From Dipteris shenzhenensis (taxonomy: Eukaryota; Polypodiophyta; Polypodiopsida; Gleicheniales): a DNA stretch of 64,000 nucleotides. Where the stretch lies: NCBI GenBank assembly GCA_047967505.1, contig CM106538.1; one strand, given 5' to 3'. The notes beneath the pieces were generated by a model that saw only the letters and a list, made by a program, of their open reading frames with translations, had not been told where the DNA came from and did not search any database. The translations under genes were made by a program, and so were the position numbers. Below are positions 52,501 to 62,394 of this stretch, in pieces (the first letter of the stretch is position 1; every line of letters starts with the position of its first letter).

Positions 52501-53590
52501 CATGCATTATACATCATTTTCCCCCTAGTATTATGCACATTTGTTAAAAAACATGCTACTAGGTGTGTTATCCAAACAAGTACTTATGGGATGGGTGCGC
52601 CACTTTGCATGCAAGTCAATACCTAGTTTGAGGTATGTGCAAAGTATTGTTCTCATCGGATATGTTTTGCATGCTCGATCAACCATTAAACACCATTCTT
52701 GCCTCAGTGTTATTTGAATAAGTACTTATCGAATGGGGTCGCCACTTTGCACGCAAGTCAATACCACATAGTTTGAGGTGCATAAAAAGTATTGTGCTCA
52801 TCAAATATGATTTTCATAGTCAATCATAAATTATACACCATCTTTCTCTTAGTGTTATGCACAACCATCAAAAAATGCGCTCTCAGGTGTGTTCTCCGAA
52901 GAAGTACTTATGGGATGGGGCATGCAACTTTGCATGCACGTCAATAACACCTAGGATATTGAGGCATGTGCAAAGTATTAAGCCCATTGGATATGATTTG
53001 CATTGCCAATAAAGCATTAAATACCATTTTTACCTCAGTGTGATGCACATCCGTAAAAAAACACGCTCTTCGGTGTGTTATTAAAGAAAGTACTTATCCG
53101 ATGGGTGCGCCATTTTGCATGCAACTGAATACCACCTAGATTGAGGTGCGACCAAAGTATTGTTCCCATCGGATATGATTGGCACAGTCTATCAAGCATT
53201 AAACATAGTTTTTGCCTCAATGTCATGTACAACCTTTAAAAAACACGATCCTAAGTGTGTTATTCAAAAAAGTACTTATCGAATTGGTGTGCCACTATGC
53301 ACACAAGTCAATACCACCTAGGTTAATGCATGTGCAAAGTATTGTGCCCATCGCATATGCTTTGCATGGTCGATCACACATTATACACCGTTTTCCCCTT
53401 AGTGTTATGCACAACCATCAATATTCGCGCTCCCGACGTGTGTTATATGAACAAGTACTTATGGGATGGGTGCACTACTTTGCATGCAAGTCAATACCAC
53501 CTACATTCAGGCATGTAAAAAGTGTTTTTCCCATTAGATATGCTTTGCTTGGTCTATCACACATTAAACACCGTTTTCCCCTAGTGTTTT
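46530..53590 (+). repeat. Satellite array 2, ~181-bp monomers (about 38-39 copies)
   Basis: The block CCTAGGTGTGTTATCC(G/A)AACAAGTACTTAT recurs every 180 bp or so over the whole interval. The monomer continues with CCACTTTGCATGCAAGTCAATACC, a second CCTAGGTTGAGG box, GCAAAGTATTGTGCCCATCGGATATGCTTTGCAT and GTCGATCA(A/C)GCATTA. Three subtypes are visible by the text after GCATTA: ATACACC...CCCTAGTGTTATGCACAACC, AACACC...CTCAGTGTGATGCACATCC, and AACACC...CTTAGTGTCATGCACAACC. It is inverted relative to array 1. Short open frames are repeat by-products. Confidence 0.96.
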
Positions 53591-54500
53591 GATACTCATA
53601 CATGGGACGTGGTGAAAATTCGGAAAATATTTATGTCCAACCATTCAAATGATATTAGACGGCCATGATACTTTGCATGGAACTTACTATACATATGTTG
53701 AATGTGTGCATAAAAATTTTATCCATCAGATTAATGCACATGCGATAGTTGCACATCGATGCATATTTTTTATTACTCATGTATGAGACATGGGAAAAAA
53801 CAAGAAAATATGTGTGTCCAACCATGCAAATGGTGTCTGATAGACATGATACTTTGGATGTGTATTTTTTTGACACTCATGCATGAGATTTGATGGAAAA
53901 TAAAAAAATATATGTGACCATCCAAATGAAAACGGTGTTTGATGGGCATAATACTTTGCATGGGACTTAAAGTAAATAGTTTAAAGGTGCATGTAAAGTA
54001 CCATATCCATTGGATGAATGAACATATGATAGGAGTACCCCAATGCATATTTTTTGATACTCATGTATGGCATGTAGTAAAAAAATGGGAAAATATGCAT
54101 GTTAAACCATGCAAATGATATAAGACAGTCATGCATGAGACTTAAAATAAATAGATATAAGATGTGTTCAAAGTATCATACCCATCCAATAAATGTACAT
54201 GCGATAGGAGCACTCAATGGCTTATTTTTTTGATACTCACATATGAGATGTGGAGGAAAACGAGAAAATATGCATGCCCAACCATGCAAACAGTGTTTGA
54301 TGGGCATGATATTTTGGACAATCCTTAAATTAAAAAATTTTAAGAAATGTCCAATGCATTGTACCCATGAGACAAATGCACATGCGATAGCAGCACGCTG
54401 ATGCAAACTTTTTTATACAAAATGTGGTGAAAAATGGAAAAATATACATGCCCAACAATATAAATGCTATCAGACGATCATGATACTTTGCAAAAGCCTT
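53591..54500 (+). repeat. Diverged sister satellite array, ~180-bp units
   Basis: GATACTCATGTATGAGAC-like phrases recur near 53,590, 53,772, 53,873 (shortened unit), 54,056 and 54,232, with GAAAATATGCATGCCCAACCATGCAAA and GGCATGATACTTTGCATG between them. Monomer length and the TACTTTGCATG core agree with the main satellite, but most of the sequence differs and the CCTAGG boxes are absent. Confidence 0.85.
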
Positions 54501-54559
54501 AAAGTAATGAGGAAACCTTCACTTAATTCTTTAAAGAAACTCTAAAAAATATCCCACAT

Positions 54560-56468
54560 GAAAAGGGCCAAGAGGCACAAGGTGAGAATATGTTGAAGGA
54601 AGCAAAGAAGGAATTCCTCTTTAATTACATATTATAGCCCATTGATGGTCAACATTGGGCTTATGTTTTAATCAGATCGCCAAAGAAGCAAAGGAGGCCA
54701 AAAAACTCACGTCAGAACAATTTGCAAATATATCTTCATTCCACTGTCATTCTACAACCATCTTTATATTCAAGCATGAGATCAAGTATTTGATTAAGTC
54801 TAAAAGACTTAATCACCATATTGGAAAATGTAAGATATTCTCATCTTACAGAAGGCGAGGGTTGTATGGACAACATTTGGTTCCCCAAACCCTAATTTGA
54901 AGAGAAAGCTCACAAAAGGAGATGCCGACACACTCACGGACTTCTATACTTCTTTAAGTGCAGTTGTGCCTAGGGGAACTCAAGTGTGAGAAGAAAATAT
55001 GTCAAGCCTCAAGCTGGTGAGAGACAAATATGTCCACTACACTTCCATCATTTTTCGTCCTCTTGAAGTGTCCATGAGGAGATGCTTGAAGTGTGCATTG
55101 CATGTGAGCATGGAGAGTTGACTTATGAAGCTCCTTTGTTTATCTCAAGAAAGTCAAAGGTGATGGATAAGGAGTTGACCGCAAGGATGTGGAGCCCTCT
55201 AAAGTACCTACCTGACAAGTATGCATCCATGACAGCCCATAAACTTTTAAAGAAAGAATCATTTTTTGGAAAGAAAGAAAAAGACCACTGCTTGGAGGAA
55301 TGCATCAATGTATAGGTGAGGCGTGATGCAACGAATAGTGCCATTAAGTATTTGTTAACAGAGAAAGACATCCCACTTAGTCATTGTAACATTGACTATA
55401 ATGTTGTCAAGCATATAGTGTCTTTGTCAACAACCAAGATAAAGCTATGGGCAAACAAGTGGATAAAAAAGGATGAAGATGGGTCACAAGTAGTAACCTC
55501 TTACATGAGAAAAGAAATCCCACAACAGGTGGTTGCATATGTGGAAAGATTGATCAATGAGATAAGGATGCCAATGAATATGCACCAAAGCTTTCAGTTC
55601 AGTGTAGAGGTTACATCAGAGTCTAGAAAGCTTGTGGACTACAGGGGAGTTTCAGAAGATGACTTCATCAAGAATGAGTTAGCATGGGACAAGCCACAAC
55701 TATTCTTCATCAATGAAGTCTCTAGTGATGAGATCCATAACTTCGTTGATAGAATAGTATATACTACCATTAGCAAAGTGACAATTCGCAACATTGTCAT
55801 TTTTGTTGATAAACAAGACAAAGAAGCCATGTAGGTTACTCTAGAGTGAGCATATTCTTTAGCTTTGAAGATCTATAGTACCGTGTTTATGCAACAAAGA
55901 GAGGCAAGAGAGAATGTGGCATAGCGATTCAATATCTTGAATCATTCTTCTTGTGTATGCGGAGTCCCAACCTTGATCACTCCCTACAAAAGAACATAAG
56001 AGGGAATTCAAAAAGTTTTCAATTGATGCTAAAAGAGCAAGATATTCCCCCATCCATACATTATCAAAAAAACAACTATGGAAGTCTTGTAAAAGTGGGA
56101 CTCTCTTGCTTACCATGGTGGAGACTTTGTTGCCGATAGGTTAGGAGGTCACCTTGTGCAGGATTGGGATATTTCTTTAAGGATCTCCTCAGAAAAAAAA
56201 ACTCCATAAATATTATTGAAAACAAGCATTTCATGGCCTATTTTCAACTTCAAGTGGATCTAACCCCACAGGTTATGAAAAAGAGGTAGAGCACAAGGAG
56301 ACTGATGACATGGATGATGACCTCAAAGATCATAATGTCCCACATGATGATGAAGAAATGGACTCGCATGACCTGATCAGAGAGAGTTTGGTGGATGAAG
56401 AGAAAGATGATGATGCCTTCCATGATAATTATGGCTCGCAGGGTTATGTGAAAAGGCCACAACGATAA
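54560..56468 (+). pseudogene. Family X protein relic, copy 2
   Basis: Plus-strand frames, broken by stops, give in order: PIDGQHWAYVLIRSPKK (about 54,650), EIKYLIKSKRLNHHIGKCK, LEVCIACEHGELTYEAPLF (55,082), KKESFFGKKEKDHCLEE and then a 172-codon open piece at 55,316-55,834 with KLWANKWIKKDEDGS, NMHQSFQFSVEVTSES and AWDKPQLFFINEVSSDEIHN. An acidic stretch (DDMDDDLKDHNVPHDDEEMD) lies at 56,300-56,400. Block order is that of copy 1, but the DNA is highly diverged, so the two are old separate copies. Followed directly by Ulp1-like exons. Function unknown. Confidence 0.65.
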
Positions 56469-56568
56469 TACTTAGTGGTATGAACTCTCTATTTCTCAAT
56501 CAAATATCATTTTTTAAATAATATTTAACTTTAAAGATAATGAATCTAATCTTTCATGTTTGTTTGCA

Positions 56569-57965
56569 GGCAATAGAGGGAGAAGAAATGGATGAAGTCA
56601 ATATGGAGGCACTTCCTTCTACTTCAGCAGTGCAATCACCTCTAACTTTGGTTGAAGAATCCCATGAGCAGAAGAGCCTTAAAGACATGATAAAAAAGCA
56701 GAATAACCACAAACATAGAATACAAGCTATGACATAGACCCATTCTGCAAATTTGGCTGCATTGGATAAAATGGAAAGCTCGTTTGAAGTTAGGGCCATT
56801 TTGAAACAAGAAGCTCAATATTTGAGATTTGGTAGAGAGGAGGTTTCAATCCTCTCCAAATAGGTTAATGACAATGCTATCTTGGCCATCCTCAAGTTTG
56901 ATACTATCTTTCTTTTGGTTGCTACTTCAATCTTTTAATTAAATCTAATGATCTAACATTTGTTTATTTGTTATTGCAGTGTAGTTATATCTCAGTTTCA
57001 TAGTGCAGTGCAGAATCATGTCTACATACTCGATTCCCTCCTTTCTTCTAGTCTTAGCTCTTCTTAAAAGATGATACAAGAAGTTTGTACCTGATTAAAC
57101 CCTTTAAATTTAGATGGGGTGCGAGTCATCGTTCTGCCATATCATGAGGAGTAAGTATCAACTCCAACCTTATTTTTACTATTTCTTTGGCAAGATTGTG
57201 TTAAACAATAATCATTTTTAATTTGATCATGTAGCTCACATTGGAGTCTAATTGCTTGGGACCTTGAAGTCGATCGTTTGTGGTTTGTGAATTCAATGGC
57301 AAGCTATCATGCCAACTCCCCAAGGAAACTATTCTCTTAATATTTTTGTTACTTTCATATTTTGTATCTTATGATCATGACATATTAATTTCTTTCATAT
57401 GTCATGATGGACAATGCTGCATATCGGCTAGTATCTACTATTAGAACAACCAAGGAGCAACAAGACCAAGTAGAATTCAAATAACATGTAGCAACACGAC
57501 CAAGTAGAATTCAAATAACATGTACCAGTGGAGCAAAAAGATGGGCATAGCTGTGGGTGGTCGTGTAGCTCACATTGGAGTCTAATCACTTGGGACCTTG
57601 AAGTCAACCGTTAGTTGTTTGTGAATTCAATCGCAAACTATCATGCCAACTCCCCAAGGTAGCTGTTCTCTTAATATTTTTGTTACTTTCTTATTTTGTA
57701 TCTTATGATCATGACATATTAATTTCTTTCATATGCCATGATAGACAGTGCTGCATATCAGCTAGTATCTACTATCAGATCAACCAGGGAGCAACAAGAC
57801 CAAGTAGAATTCAAACAACATCTACCAGTGGAGCAAAAAGATGGGCATAGTTGTGGGTGGAGAGTTGCCTACAATTGCATGTTGTTCCTTAGTGAAATTT
57901 TTTATTTGGAGTCACCAGTTAAAATGGAATCATATACAGAGGACAATCTACTAGTCGCGGGCTGA
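56569..57965 (+). pseudogene. Ulp1-like (C48) cysteine protease exons, rearranged
   Basis: Exons follow TTTGTTTGCAG (56,558-56,568) and TTGTTATTGCAG (about 56,980). After VRVIVLPYHEE, the segment SHWSLIAWDLEVDRLWFVNSM at 57,235 holds the catalytic His. The last exon has VEQKDGHSCGWRVAYNCMLFL with the oxyanion Gln and nucleophile Cys (codon 57,852-57,854). The usual Asp after His is Asn or displaced. A 334-bp tandem duplication (see 57,231) repeats the His and Cys parts, and the first copy has stops. The C48 family cleaves SUMO-like conjugates; transposon-borne copies are common in plants. Linked to family X by strand and spacing. Confidence 0.72.
57231..57862 (+). repeat. Tandem duplication of Ulp1 catalytic exons
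   Basis: GTAGCTCACATTGGAGTCTAAT starts at 57,231 and again at 57,565 (period 334 bp). The Cys-box lies at 57,552 and 57,852 (period 300). The difference is a 34-bp internal duplication (CAACAAGACCAAGTAGAATT-type) in the first copy. The copies differ only slightly elsewhere. Confidence 0.92.
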
Positions 57966-58101
57966 GAGTATTCCTCAGGGGGTTCAACTCCCAACATTTT
58001 AGTGTACCACATGCATTCAAAAGGAAGGGATATTGGTTGTCATGCTAATTCATCATCCGTAAACCAATGATACTTGACTTATTCATGGATATTTATATTG
58101 T

Positions 58102-58354
58102 GTGCGTATTATCCTCAATAGTCCCAAGATGCAAAGATGGGTGGAGAGATATGAAGAGGCCAAAGCAAAAAGAATAAATGAGAGGAAGAGATTTAGATTC
58201 ATGCATAGGCAAAGCGTGCCTTATCCACCAAACCTTTCTCTTCTCCCAGACACATCTCACATGATTGGCTACAAGAAGCTCTTTGTGAAGCCAAAGATGG
58301 AGAGGTGTAACCGATTGAGAGCGGGAGCTTGTAGTCGGATGTATGCCACATGTA
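58102..58354 (+). pseudogene. Uncharacterised exon between Ulp1-like and DUF4216-like parts
   Basis: Open frame with MQRWVERYEEAKAKRINERKRF, a helical basic stretch, then PYPPNLSLLPDTSHMIGYKKLF and ACSRMYAT, ending at a plausible donor (CATGTAAGTTT). No family recognised. By position, probably another exon of the same element. Confidence 0.45.
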
Positions 58355-58559
58355 AGTTTCTTATCTTTCTACCTAATATGGGTATTTATGATCACAATCA
58401 CTACAAAATGCATCCTCATTGTTTTAATCATGTTCTTTTGTAATACAAAAAGTATAGTGCATTATGGTCACAAGGATGACATTTTTGTGTGGAACGCATC
58501 AATTCAAGGAGAGTCACCTATGATTGTGAAGTCATGGCTAACTTTGTACAACATAGCTG

Positions 58560-59119
58560 AGCAATTGCTTCTAATACCAATCTTCTCTCCTCATAGTGAG
58601 ATTATTGTCAGACCATACGTGACATTTATGAAGTTGATTTTAGATGATTTAGTATTTTCATTCTTGATGTCAAATGGTTTAGCACTATCTACCATGGTCC
58701 CAATCCTACAGTTAGGAGAGATAGCAGTGGTTTCTTTGCCATTGACTCCGCTAATGCAAGTGATACTTTTTTCCTTTTAGAGCATTGTGAACAAGTATAT
58801 TTTAATGAATTGATTAAAAGATAATATCTTCGTTTTCAAACAAATATTGATACATGTTCATATGTGTGTGTGTGTGTGTGTGTGTTTATATACTTAAGCA
58901 TAAATTAATATAATTACTAGCATCTAATTTGCATCTTCAACGTAGATGATCTTTCTTTTGGATCGTTCAGATCCAAGATGGTGGTACATGGTCCAAATAG
59001 CTCCTCGAAGCAAACGTATTTTTGAAGATAGGAATGTGGATATGGAGATGCAGATAGAAGATCCAAATAATAATGCCGATGGATCTAGGGAAGAGGATGA
59101 AGATGATGATATGGGCTAG
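58560..59119 (+). pseudogene. DUF4216-like exons (CACTA-associated)
   Basis: Exon to 58,794: IYEVDF, stop, FSIFILDVKWFSTIYHG, then GFFAIDSANASDTFFLLEHCEQ. Intron GTATAT...CGTAG at 58,795-58,945. Next exon: MIFLLDRSDPRWWYMVQIAPRSK, then an acidic tail (DGSREEDEDDD) to TAG at 59,117. Joined, this reproduces the DUF4216 pattern in which DPFxLASQAxQ is followed by VFYxxDPxDxxWxxV. DUF4216 is typical of plant En/Spm-type (CACTA) element proteins. One in-frame stop near 58,635. Suggests the whole 54.6-59.1 kb block is CACTA-related. Confidence 0.6.
58862..58885. repeat. (TG)n microsatellite in the intron
   Basis: About 11 TG units between the two DUF4216-like exons. Confidence 0.9.
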
Positions 59120-59199
59120 GAAGAAGGTGACTGTAATGGAAAAAGGTGGAGATCATGACTTTGGGGAAGAGGAGGGAGAACTAGAGCATGAACTAGAGG

Positions 59200-60154
59200 A
59201 GTCTTAGGTAGACATATAATAGGGGATGATTATATAGGTGATTAATTGTATGTAAACCTTGAGATAGAATTATTTGGCGTGCAATACTTGGCTCAAGACA
59301 AAGCCGTTGAAGTAAATGCTATTGATTGATTATCTTGATATTGACAAGACTTCGTATGTTTGGCCCTCTCATTTTTATAGTGACATTTTGTACATTTGTA
59401 TGTCAAGTTGACCATCAATATATGAGTGTTTTGATCTCAATTTTGGTGTATATACTCTTATAATTTTTAGCTTTCAAATGACCAAACTTGTGATCAAAAA
59501 TTATTTTGGGTCCCTTGGAAATGACATTTTGTAAAAATGTCAGTATGGAAATTTTAACCTAGAGTCGGTGGAAGCATTGTTAGTCGTAGGTATGTACATT
59601 GGTATAGGCATTATACAAACGCCTATATCGACATACATATAGACTAACATTTCATCATCTACAATACTTTCCTTGCCTGTCAACCGTACCATCACAATAT
59701 ACACAGCTTCGAAAAGAGACCTATGTCTTGTGGTGACCCTCCAAACCTTTCCTAAACACTTGCACCCCTATAAAGGTAAGAACCTCAATCAAACCTTGTG
59801 ATCAACACTTCTTTCTCACCCACTCTTATATAAGAACCACTCTTGATGCTTTAACCTGCACTTCTTTTTGGGATACAACCTAAGGACCTATACCTACACT
59901 ACAAAGTGCATCAACATAACTGTAGTGACTCAACCTTCAAACTTCAAAATGAGACCAAATTAATTAAATATGACACTAAATGTGTATGCCAATGGTTCAA
60001 AACCTAGAAAATGAACAGCTTTGTCACAATTTATGTCAGAAATGTGTCAGAAAGGGGCTAATATCTCTTGTAATGTGTTCTTGGCATATGTATGTAGGGA
60101 CCTCTCTAAGATAACAAAAGAGAAGTCTTAGCTTTTTTAACAAATTGCCTTTTT
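59200..60154. other. Unassigned AT-rich DNA
   Basis: No coding signature, terminal repeat or RNA gene recognised. Confidence 0.5.
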
Positions 60155-60507
60155 TGGAAAAAAAACATATTCATCTCAATGTATGGATATGGTGATTAGG
60201 CTACATAAAGACTTGGGACCAAGTACAACATAATGTTGGCATGTGTTCCAATAAGTGCCTATGCCTGAGTACACCTACTTCAATGATGACATCGGTTTAC
60301 TCTCTTGGTTTCTTTTAAATTTTATTTCCTTCTTCCATTGGAGTTCATCTCTGTAGAGCAAATTTTGCGGCTAGTTTGATATCATAATGTAGAGGAGATT
60401 TTGCGGCTAGTTTGCCATGTTTGTGATGATAGAGAGCAATCATCTTCCAATATATCAATAAATTTGTTATGGATTCTCCTATAAATGTGTCTAATTTACC
60501 TTTTGTA

Positions 60508-60807
60508 TCAAGGTAGTGGATCAACAAAATTCTTGTAAAGGACATCTAGGATGTGTTGGGGTGCATCAGTGTATTCATCCTTATCCATGTTGTAGAAGAA
60601 CTGTGTGGCCCTTACCAAGCCATCATAGATCACTCGTTTACAAGATTTAGGTGTTGGATTATCCATGCTTAGGAACTCAAATATTAGCTTTGTGAGCAAA
60701 TGCATTTTTTGATATGAAATATACTTTAAGGCTGTCTCCTCTATTTCGCCAGGATGGTCATTCATGTAGCATCCAATTGCACTTGTGTGTTGTCCTAGTT
60801 CCTTCAT
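60508..60807 (-). pseudogene. Terpene synthase copy 2, last exon
   Basis: 99 open codons from the acceptor TATAG at 60,808 to TGA. Contains GQHTSAIGCYMNDHPGEIEETALKYI-type text (the CYM...HPG block before the last helices) and ends VLYKNFVDPLP. Intact in this copy, but partly deleted in copy 1. The residue at the Glu position of the NSE motif across the splice is Lys, with a Glu one place later, so the second metal site may be imperfect. Confidence 0.85.
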
Positions 60808-61101
60808 CTATATCGTAAATTCATCAAGAGCATAGTTAGTTGTATTGAATAAAAACTAAAATGACCAAAAGAGTGTTGGATAGGATGACATTGGATACTT
60901 ATAATCTCAAAATTTGATTAATTGTGACAAAGCTACATAAATTCATCACGAGCGTAGTTAGTTGTACTGAATAAAAACTAAAAGGACCAAAAGAGTGTTG
61001 GATAGGATGATATTGGATACTTCTAATTTCAAAAATTGATTCATTGTGACAAAGCTACATGCTTTATTCAAAATGTATAAGGAATTTTGTTTGACATTTA
61101 C

Positions 61102-61350
61102 CTTAAATTTTTGGATGTCATTTGTGAGTTGAGATGCCAAGCACGTCAGCCTGAGAAACTTTGATCGATAGTCTAAATATGACAACATATCGTCACTTAA
61201 GACTTCCCCACAAAACATTAACATAGTGATAGCAATGGCTCCATTGCCTATAGAATAAATCCCATTATCAAGGTACTCTTGCAATCCTGGAGTGTATTTT
61301 GATGTTGCCCATTTAGCTTCCGTGACTTTGCTTGCAATCACATTTGCCCA
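61102..61350 (-). pseudogene. Terpene synthase copy 2, exon with NSE-type motif
   Basis: Exactly 83 codons, phase 0 at both ends (CAG/TGG acceptor, AAG/GTAAAT donor), no stop. Starts WANVIASKVTEAKW and ends LTNDIQKFK. Confidence 0.88.
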
Positions 61351-61529
61351 CTGTCGTCACAAATATTAGAACATTGGAATGCGATTTCGAAGTGGAGTCA
61401 TAAAAAATCTAATTAACTTATTTCTCTCCTTTTAAGAGTTATGGCGAGCACGTAAAAGCTAACAATGTGCTTGAGCTAATTAACAAGCCCAAATAATTTG
61501 ACGGATTTGTTAACTTAGATACTCACTAC

Positions 61530-61665
61530 TTGCTTGAGGTAAACGCCCATGTCACGTCGTTGCACCTTGGATGCCTCAGCCACCTAATTATGGACTATGT
61601 CATTAAGCGTCATGAACACGATCCTTGCCTCTTGTGAGAGACAGCCTACGATGCTTGGATACCAC
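61530..61665 (-). pseudogene. Terpene synthase copy 2, exon with in-frame TAG
   Basis: 136 bp, acceptor TATAG, donor GTAGTG. Reads WYPSIVGCLSQEARIVFMTLNDIVHN, stop, VAEASKVQRRDMGVYLKQ. The stop is TAG here and TGA at the same codon in copy 1. Confidence 0.85.
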
Positions 61666-61789
61666 CTATATACATTACCAGCAGTTGAAGGAATGACCTT
61701 GATATGCACAAGATACATGCATCTAGCTGAGTTGTCTATTGATCCATAACTATATTTAAGTATTCACTCAAGAACCTAGAGATGCATAC

Positions 61790-62008
61790 CTCTCAACTGC
61801 TTTCAAGTATGTGTCCAGCTCTTGAGAAGATCTCGAAGGCAAGTCCATGAAGTCATCAATAACAACTATCAAGATGACTGCCTTGGCAATGGAGAGCCTT
61901 GCCTTCGCAAATTGTGGCTCAAATAAGGCACATGCTGGCAAAAAGTACAATTCCATGGGTCTCTGTCTTAAGGGATTCAAGTCTGCCAACCCTGTTTCTT
62001 TGCACCAT
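61790..62008 (-). pseudogene. Terpene synthase copy 2, exon with DDxxD motif
   Basis: 219 bp, open. Carries FEPQFAKARLS and VVIDDFMDLPS, the magnesium-binding Asp motif of class I terpene synthases, and ends ELDTYLKAVE before a GTATGC donor. Copy 1 has lost the Asp residues. Confidence 0.9.
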
Positions 62009-62096
62009 CTAGGTCAAGAAAATGTAGAATGAGGAAACAAAGTCATTCCAAAATGATTGTAGCTAACTTTTGTTTAGCTCCTATCTTGTATTTTAC

Positions 62097-62195
62097 CTTT
62101 TCAATTCTTGAAGCTCTTGCTAATGGGCTTTTTGGCAACGAGTAAACTCTGCCTTGGCTAGAGCGAGAAGTTTTTTGTTATTTACGGAAGGTAAA
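62097..62195 (-). pseudogene. Terpene synthase copy 2, first recognisable exon
   Basis: 99 bp, acceptor TGCAG, donor GTAAAA. Reads KLLALAKAEFTRCQKAH, TAG, QELQELK, joining across the splice to RWCKETG. This is the LAKLDFN...QKELxxLxRWWK block. Copy 1 has AAG (Lys) at the TAG position. Confidence 0.85.
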
Positions 62196-62394
62196 CTGCA
62201 TTGTTGCAACGTGCTTTATGTCAAAGATAGCAGTAACTAGTATTTAGCATCTGCTACATCCTTACAATTAATTGCATTTGGTTGCTTAGAAAAAACTATA
62301 ATTACCGATAGATTGTCTTTGCAAGCCACACATCATCTGTTCCGTAATGATCAAGGTACAGTGCCACAAGGAACTTCTAGCTATTCACTATATA

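Larger units (their letters stand above)
60155..62358 (-). pseudogene. Terpene synthase fragment copy 2 (ent-kaurene-synthase-like class I domain)
   Basis: Five minus-strand exons join in consistent phase: 62,195-62,097; 62,008-61,790; 61,665-61,530; 61,350-61,102; 60,807-60,508 (stop TGA). Together about 334 codons of the class I alpha domain: RWCKETGLAD, LFEPQFAKARLSIAKA, IDDFMD (DDxxD metal site), EASKVQRRDMG, EAKWATSKYTP, LTNDIQKFK (NSE-type site, NDIQ as in plant kaurene-synthase-like enzymes) and a CYMNDHPGEIEE C-terminus. TAG codons interrupt exons 1 and 3. The N-terminal exons of a normal 700-800-residue enzyme are absent. The class makes diterpene hydrocarbons in plastids. Not functional as it stands. 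Confidence 0.88.

Noticed and set aside
13150-54500. CRISPR-like array
   Set aside because: Direct repeats here are 180-bp satellite monomers without short repeat and unique spacer structure, in a eukaryotic nuclear context.
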